Origin: Camellia lanceoleosa
Taxonomy: Eukaryota > Streptophyta > Magnoliopsida > Ericales > Theaceae
DNA: 64,000 bases
NCBI GenBank assembly: GCA_025200525.1
Contig: CM045762.1
Span: 22,665,374-22,729,373 of the forward strand
Reading direction: 5' to 3'
A program made the position numbers and the translations under genes. Numbering within the stretch: the first letter of the stretch is position 1; every line of letters starts with the position of its first letter. This document shows, piece after piece, positions 60,701 to 64,000 of this stretch. The notes under the pieces were generated by a model. It ran no database searches. It was not told the DNA's origin and worked only from the letters and a program-made list of their open reading frames with translations.

Positions 60701-61537
60701 AGTGAGGTAATTGATGTAATCAAGGTCCAAGCGGCATTTTGGAAAACCTTGATGGTGTTAGTTTTACCCTTGATGAGTGGGTGAAGAAATTGAAACTGAA
60801 ATATCTTAAAAAGTAGAAGCTTCCTTGAGCAGTGCACTAATGTTCTACAATTGAGTACACATGTTTGATTGGAGGACAGGTCTGGTATTTTAGATGGAGA
60901 TTTCACAACATTATGATTAAAGAAGTGATTAAAACAGGGGAAGCTACTGGGATGGTGTGCTTGGTAAAACGACTACTACTAGGTGTTTGGAATGAATTCT
61001 TACCTAACTCAGAGGAAGCCATCCTTATGTAAATGTCTTGCCCATTTTCACTGTACTGTCTCATATCAATCAACTCATCAAACCAGAGCAGGCAGCCACT
61101 TTCACCTCGTCTTACGTCTAAATTTGTGTAAGCTGTACAAGAGTAGTTGTTCAAGCATAGCTTCTCACATTCCCTTAGGGTCGTGATCTTTTTGAACCAG
61201 GAATGCCATGTGTCCGGCAATTTATTGCTGGAATACTTGAGAAATTTATCTCCATTATGGAAATCCAATGGTGTCCTCCGAACACACCCACTAGACCAAT
61301 CTCCATTTCCCCATTCTGTTTGGTTCTGGGGCACAAATTTACTCAAACAACTACATACTGGTGAGTTTTCAATGTTATAGATACCATTTACACCACACAA
61401 ATTATAGAAATCACAATTGTCCGATGGTGAAGTCAGGTAAAGGGCCCATTCCTGTTTTCAATCAATCCATACCCACCGTTGTACATTGCCAGTATGACTC
61501 AGAACAAACTTCGAAACAATTGAGCTTAGGGTCTCAT
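57722..61537 (-). pseudogene. G-type lectin S-receptor-like kinase pseudogene, 5' part cut off by Copia insertion
   Basis: The exons are in normal order on the minus strand. Exon 1 (61004-61537) has the S-locus glycoprotein end (GNVQRWVWID, SPSDNCDFYNLCG), an EGF-like segment and a PAN domain (TLRECEKLCLNNYSCTAYTN). A transmembrane exon is at about 60300-60480 (GVTLASLFGLLFLGISVAL). The glycine-loop exon is at 59981-60115 ([12 protein letters not shown]), the VAIK-lysine exon at 59014-59221 (IAVKRLS) and the catalytic exon at 58406-58606 ([11 protein letters not shown]). Then follow 58105-58249 ([19 protein letters not shown]) and the last exon 57722-58027. Stops are at 61458, 60363, 59063, 58406, 57873 and 57761. 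The activation loop is missing. The B-lectin domain would lie beyond the Copia element. Intact relatives are plasma-membrane receptor kinases. Confidence 0.88.
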
Positions 61538-61972
61538 TGTTGAAGATTGGCTAAAGATTCTTGCCAACACAACTTGCCAACCTACAAAGGTGATTCTCCA
61601 TGTGAAACTTGCCAACCTACAAAGGTGATTCTCCATGTGAAACAAACACATTGCCAACCAACATGGACGGCCACCGAAAAGAGAAGAAGTGAGCTGGCCA
61701 TGTGCAAGGCTAGCCTCTCCACCTCTCTTCTGTAATGTGTATAAATGGAGAGGGTGAGAACAGAGCGAAATTATGAGTGTGGTGAGCTTAACAGTGAGGT
61801 GAGCTAAAGAGAGTGAATACAGAGAGAGAGAATTATTTATAGAGTGTTGTAATTCTTCTTTGTTCAATATAGTGAATCCGCTGCCCGTGGACGTAGGCGA
61901 CTTGCCGAACCACGTTAAATCTCTTGTGTTATTGCTTGTTTGAGTTTCCTGGTGTGCCCCCGATCCACAACA
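61538..61972 (+). repeat. 5' LTR of the TNT1-like Copia element
   Basis: This 435-bp LTR has a TATA box (GTATAAATGG, 61739-61748). A 35-bp tandem duplication lies at about 61570-61640 (CTTGCCAACCTACAAAGG twice), in the U3 region where Copia LTRs often carry repeated enhancer-like units. Confidence 0.85.
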
Positions 61973-61974
61973 AT

Positions 61975-61986
61975 TGGTATCAAAGC
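61975..61986 (+). other. Primer-binding site
   Basis: TGGTATCAAAGC, one base different from the usual TGGTATCAGAGC, lies two bases after the LTR. Confidence 0.8.
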
Positions 61987-62119
61987 TCGGGTGGTGAAAA
62001 ATCGAATTTTTTCCGAAAGTGCCCAGATTTCGAAGTGCTCAAAATCAACTTTTGAGCATACCAGAAGCAAGATCTCCCAGAGAGGAGTCCAGAACAGCAA
62101 AGAACAGCCCCAGAAGAGG

Positions 62120-62545
62120 TCCTACGTGCTACCACGCGCCTCCTGAAGAAAAAGAGTGAAGCTCACTCTCACCACGCGCCTCCACGCGCCGGCTGCCGCT
62201 CGGCGCGTCATCCCACGCGCCACACGCGCGTCTTCAGGAAGAAGACGAGCCACGTGGTGCCACGTCAGTGCCACGCAGACGCCGTGTCATCGCCACGCAG
62301 ACGATACGTCAGACGCCACGTCAGCCCACATGTCAGACACGTCAGCCCTGAGCCGCTGACCAAACCGCACCGCCGTTGACCAAGCCGCCACGCCACCGTT
62401 GACCAAGCCGAGCGCGCTGATTGACAACGCCGTTAAACCGCGTTGACCGAGCCGCCGTTGACCGAGCCGAGCCTCTGTTGACCGTGCCGCCAAGCCTCCG
62501 TTGACCGCGCTGCCTGCGCCGTTGACCGAGCCGTTGACAGGAGTA
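62120..62545 (+). repeat. GC-rich tandem-motif leader with nine TTGAC motifs
   Basis: Between the primer site and gag, CCACGCGCC and GCCACGTCAG units repeat (62130-62345). From 62358 to 62541, CCGTTGACCGAGCCG-like units repeat about nine times. TTGAC(C) is the W-box core bound by WRKY factors. The stretch is strikingly GC-rich compared with the rest of the window. Confidence 0.7.
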
Positions 62546-62720
62546 ATTATCCGGTGCATCTCAACGCACCATATTTTGCAGATCTGAACCGTCCAACCTG
62601 TTTTGGCTAGATCGAAGTCATTCGGAGTCCGTTTTTGACGATCCAATAGTGTTTTCCAACTATTTGGAGCATTCCGGACACATCCGTACCGTCAGTTTTT
62701 TGAATTGAAGTTTCTAAAAA

Positions 62721-64000
62721 ATGGCAGAATCTACAGAGGCCAGATCAACCGAGTCCGTAAGTAATTCAGCGAGTACAAGCAACTCTAGGCATTGGACCCC
62801 GGTGTCCCATGCTAAGTTCGAGGTAGAGAAGTTTGATGGAAGCAGCAACTTTGGCATGTGGAGATGCGAAGTTAAGGATATGCTTGTCTAGATGAACCTG
62901 CACTTCACTCTGGGAGACAAACCAGATGAGCTGGATGGGATAGAATGGGAGAAGGTAAATCTCCTGGCCTGCAGTTCCATCAGACTTTGCCTTGCAAAAG
63001 AGGAGAAGTATGCCTTCACAGAATATGATATTGCGAAGCAGCTTTGGAAGGTGCTGGAAGATAAGTTCATGACAAAGAGTATTGAAAACCAGCTCTACTT
63101 GAAGAAGAGGTTGTTTCGTTTCGACTACAAGAAAGGTATTTCGATGAACGAACACCTAAATAACTTCAACAAAATTCTTACGGATTTGAAGAATTTGGAT
63201 GATCACATTGGTGATGAAGATAAAGCACTGTTATTGTTGAATTCCTTGCCTGACTCGTATGATCATCTCACTACTACTTTACTGTACGGTAAAGAGAAGA
63301 TCAAGTATGTTGATGTTGCAAACGCCTTGGTGAACAATGAGTTCAGAAGGAAAGATAAGTTTGCAAACAGGGACTCAGCATCCGAGGCATTGACAGTCAG
63401 GGGCAGAACAAATAACAGAAGATATGCAGGGTGAGGAAAGTCTCGCTCAAAATCCAGAGGGAAATCTTCAGACAGAAGACGTCTTGCAAAAGATAAGTGT
63501 GCTGCTTGTCGCCAGAAGGGGCATTGGGCCAAAGATTGTCCCAATAAAGACAAGACAGAAGAAAAGGTGAACGTTGTACGAGATGGAGATAATGGTAAAG
63601 GAGCAGCCTTCACAGTTTCATCATATGGCCAGTCTGATGAATGGATAATAGATTCTGGATGTTCCTACCACATGTGTCCGAACAAGCAGTGGTTCTCAAG
63701 CTTACGAGAGTTCGATGGAGGAGTTGTGCTGATGGGCAACGACCAAGCTTGCCAGACAAAGGGGATTGGGACAATTCGACTGAAGATACATGATGGAACA
63801 ATCAGAATTCTTGAAGATGTTCGGTATGTACCAGATCTGACAAAGAATCTCATCTCAGTGGGAGTTTTAGACTCCAAAGGTTACAGAGTAACCATGGAAG
63901 GTGGAGTCCTCAAAGTTGTTCGAGGAGCATTTGTTGCAATGAAGGGTACTCGACAGGGAAATTTATATTTCCTAGACGGCTCTACAGTCATTGGGAGAGT
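62721..64000 (+). pseudogene. gag-pol: TNT1-like Copia gag-pol, partial, with two in-frame stops
   Basis: ATG 62721 opens MAESTEARSTES. The UBN2-type gag domain includes FEVEKFDGSSNFGMWRCEV and LWKVLEDKFM. In-frame stops are TAG 62889-62891 and TGA 63432-63434, both one C-to-T change away from Gln or Arg codons. The zinc knuckle CAACRQKGHWAKDC is at about 63490. The protease active-site region WIIDSGCSYHMCP is at about 63640, and the start of the gag-pre-integrase domain (GNLYFLDGST) at about 63958. The frame is open from 63435 to the window edge; integrase, RT and RNase H should follow outside. Two stops make this copy defective unless they are sequencing errors. Confidence 0.9.

Larger units (their letters stand above)
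61538..64000 (+). mobile_element. TNT1-like Copia retrotransposon, 5' part (runs off the window)
   Basis: The 5' LTR spans 61538-61972 (TGTTGAAGATT...GATCCACAACA). The primer-binding site TGGTATCAAAGC is at 61975-61986, the leader at 61987-62720, and gag-pol starts at 62721. It sits in exon 1 of the receptor-kinase pseudogene. The upstream 5 bp are CTCAT; the matching duplication and 3' LTR lie outside the window. Confidence 0.9.

Noticed and set aside
62287..62646. 119-codon minus-strand frame in the Copia leader
   Set aside because: Produced by the GC-rich tandem motifs; low-complexity composition and no start context.

Overview
This window looks like a repeat-rich intergenic stretch of a plant nuclear genome, most likely a eudicot and possibly a woody rosid (inference only). 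The evidence is AT-rich DNA full of LTR retrotransposons of plant lineages (Ty3/Gypsy of Tekay/Del type, and Ty1/Copia), plant-type MITEs and Mutator-like elements, and a G-type lectin (S-locus) receptor kinase pseudogene. No tRNA, rRNA or CRISPR was seen, and no intact conventional host gene. Element boundaries were read by eye from terminal repeats and target-site duplications (TSDs).

Layout. 1-5030: part of a very long LTR (family A), interrupted by a solo LTR of family B (1565-4021, TSD GTATT). 5031-5820: minus-strand coding debris with WG/GW motifs. 6470-15121: a puzzling cassette of three short genes or pseudogenes, each with its own TATA box and an acidic C-terminal tail, with long inverted-repeat arms; a 4.5 kb solo LTR of family A (7327-11822, TSD GTACC) splits the first gene. 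15122-18500: AT-rich DNA with MITEs and a hairpin array. 18500-22640: a truncated Gypsy element (5' LTR, primer-binding site, gag, start of protease). 22738-26400: a hAT-type MITE, an AACAGATA-rich repeat and a small Mutator-like element.

26729-43665 is a nest of insertions: a hAT-type element (8-bp TSD GTTATGAT) holds a gag-only Copia element (TSD TATAT), which holds both a solo Gypsy LTR (TSD CTGTA) and a complete Gypsy element (TSD TCAGA). 43674-53247 carries further MITEs, an LTR-like element, an AACAGATA repeat and a Mutator-like element with a captured gene fragment (Pack-MULE). 53248-57595 is another solo LTR of family A (TSD GATAG). 57722-61537 is the receptor-kinase pseudogene on the minus strand, cut by a TNT1-like Copia element that starts at 61538 and leaves the window.

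There is no operon-like cooperation here. The relationships are those of successive insertions, LTR-LTR recombination leaving solo LTRs, and decay. The least explained part is the three-gene cassette at 6470-15121. The complete Gypsy element at 32511-41628 is odd because its two LTRs differ mainly by small indels at CG-rich motifs, which may reflect assembly error rather than age.
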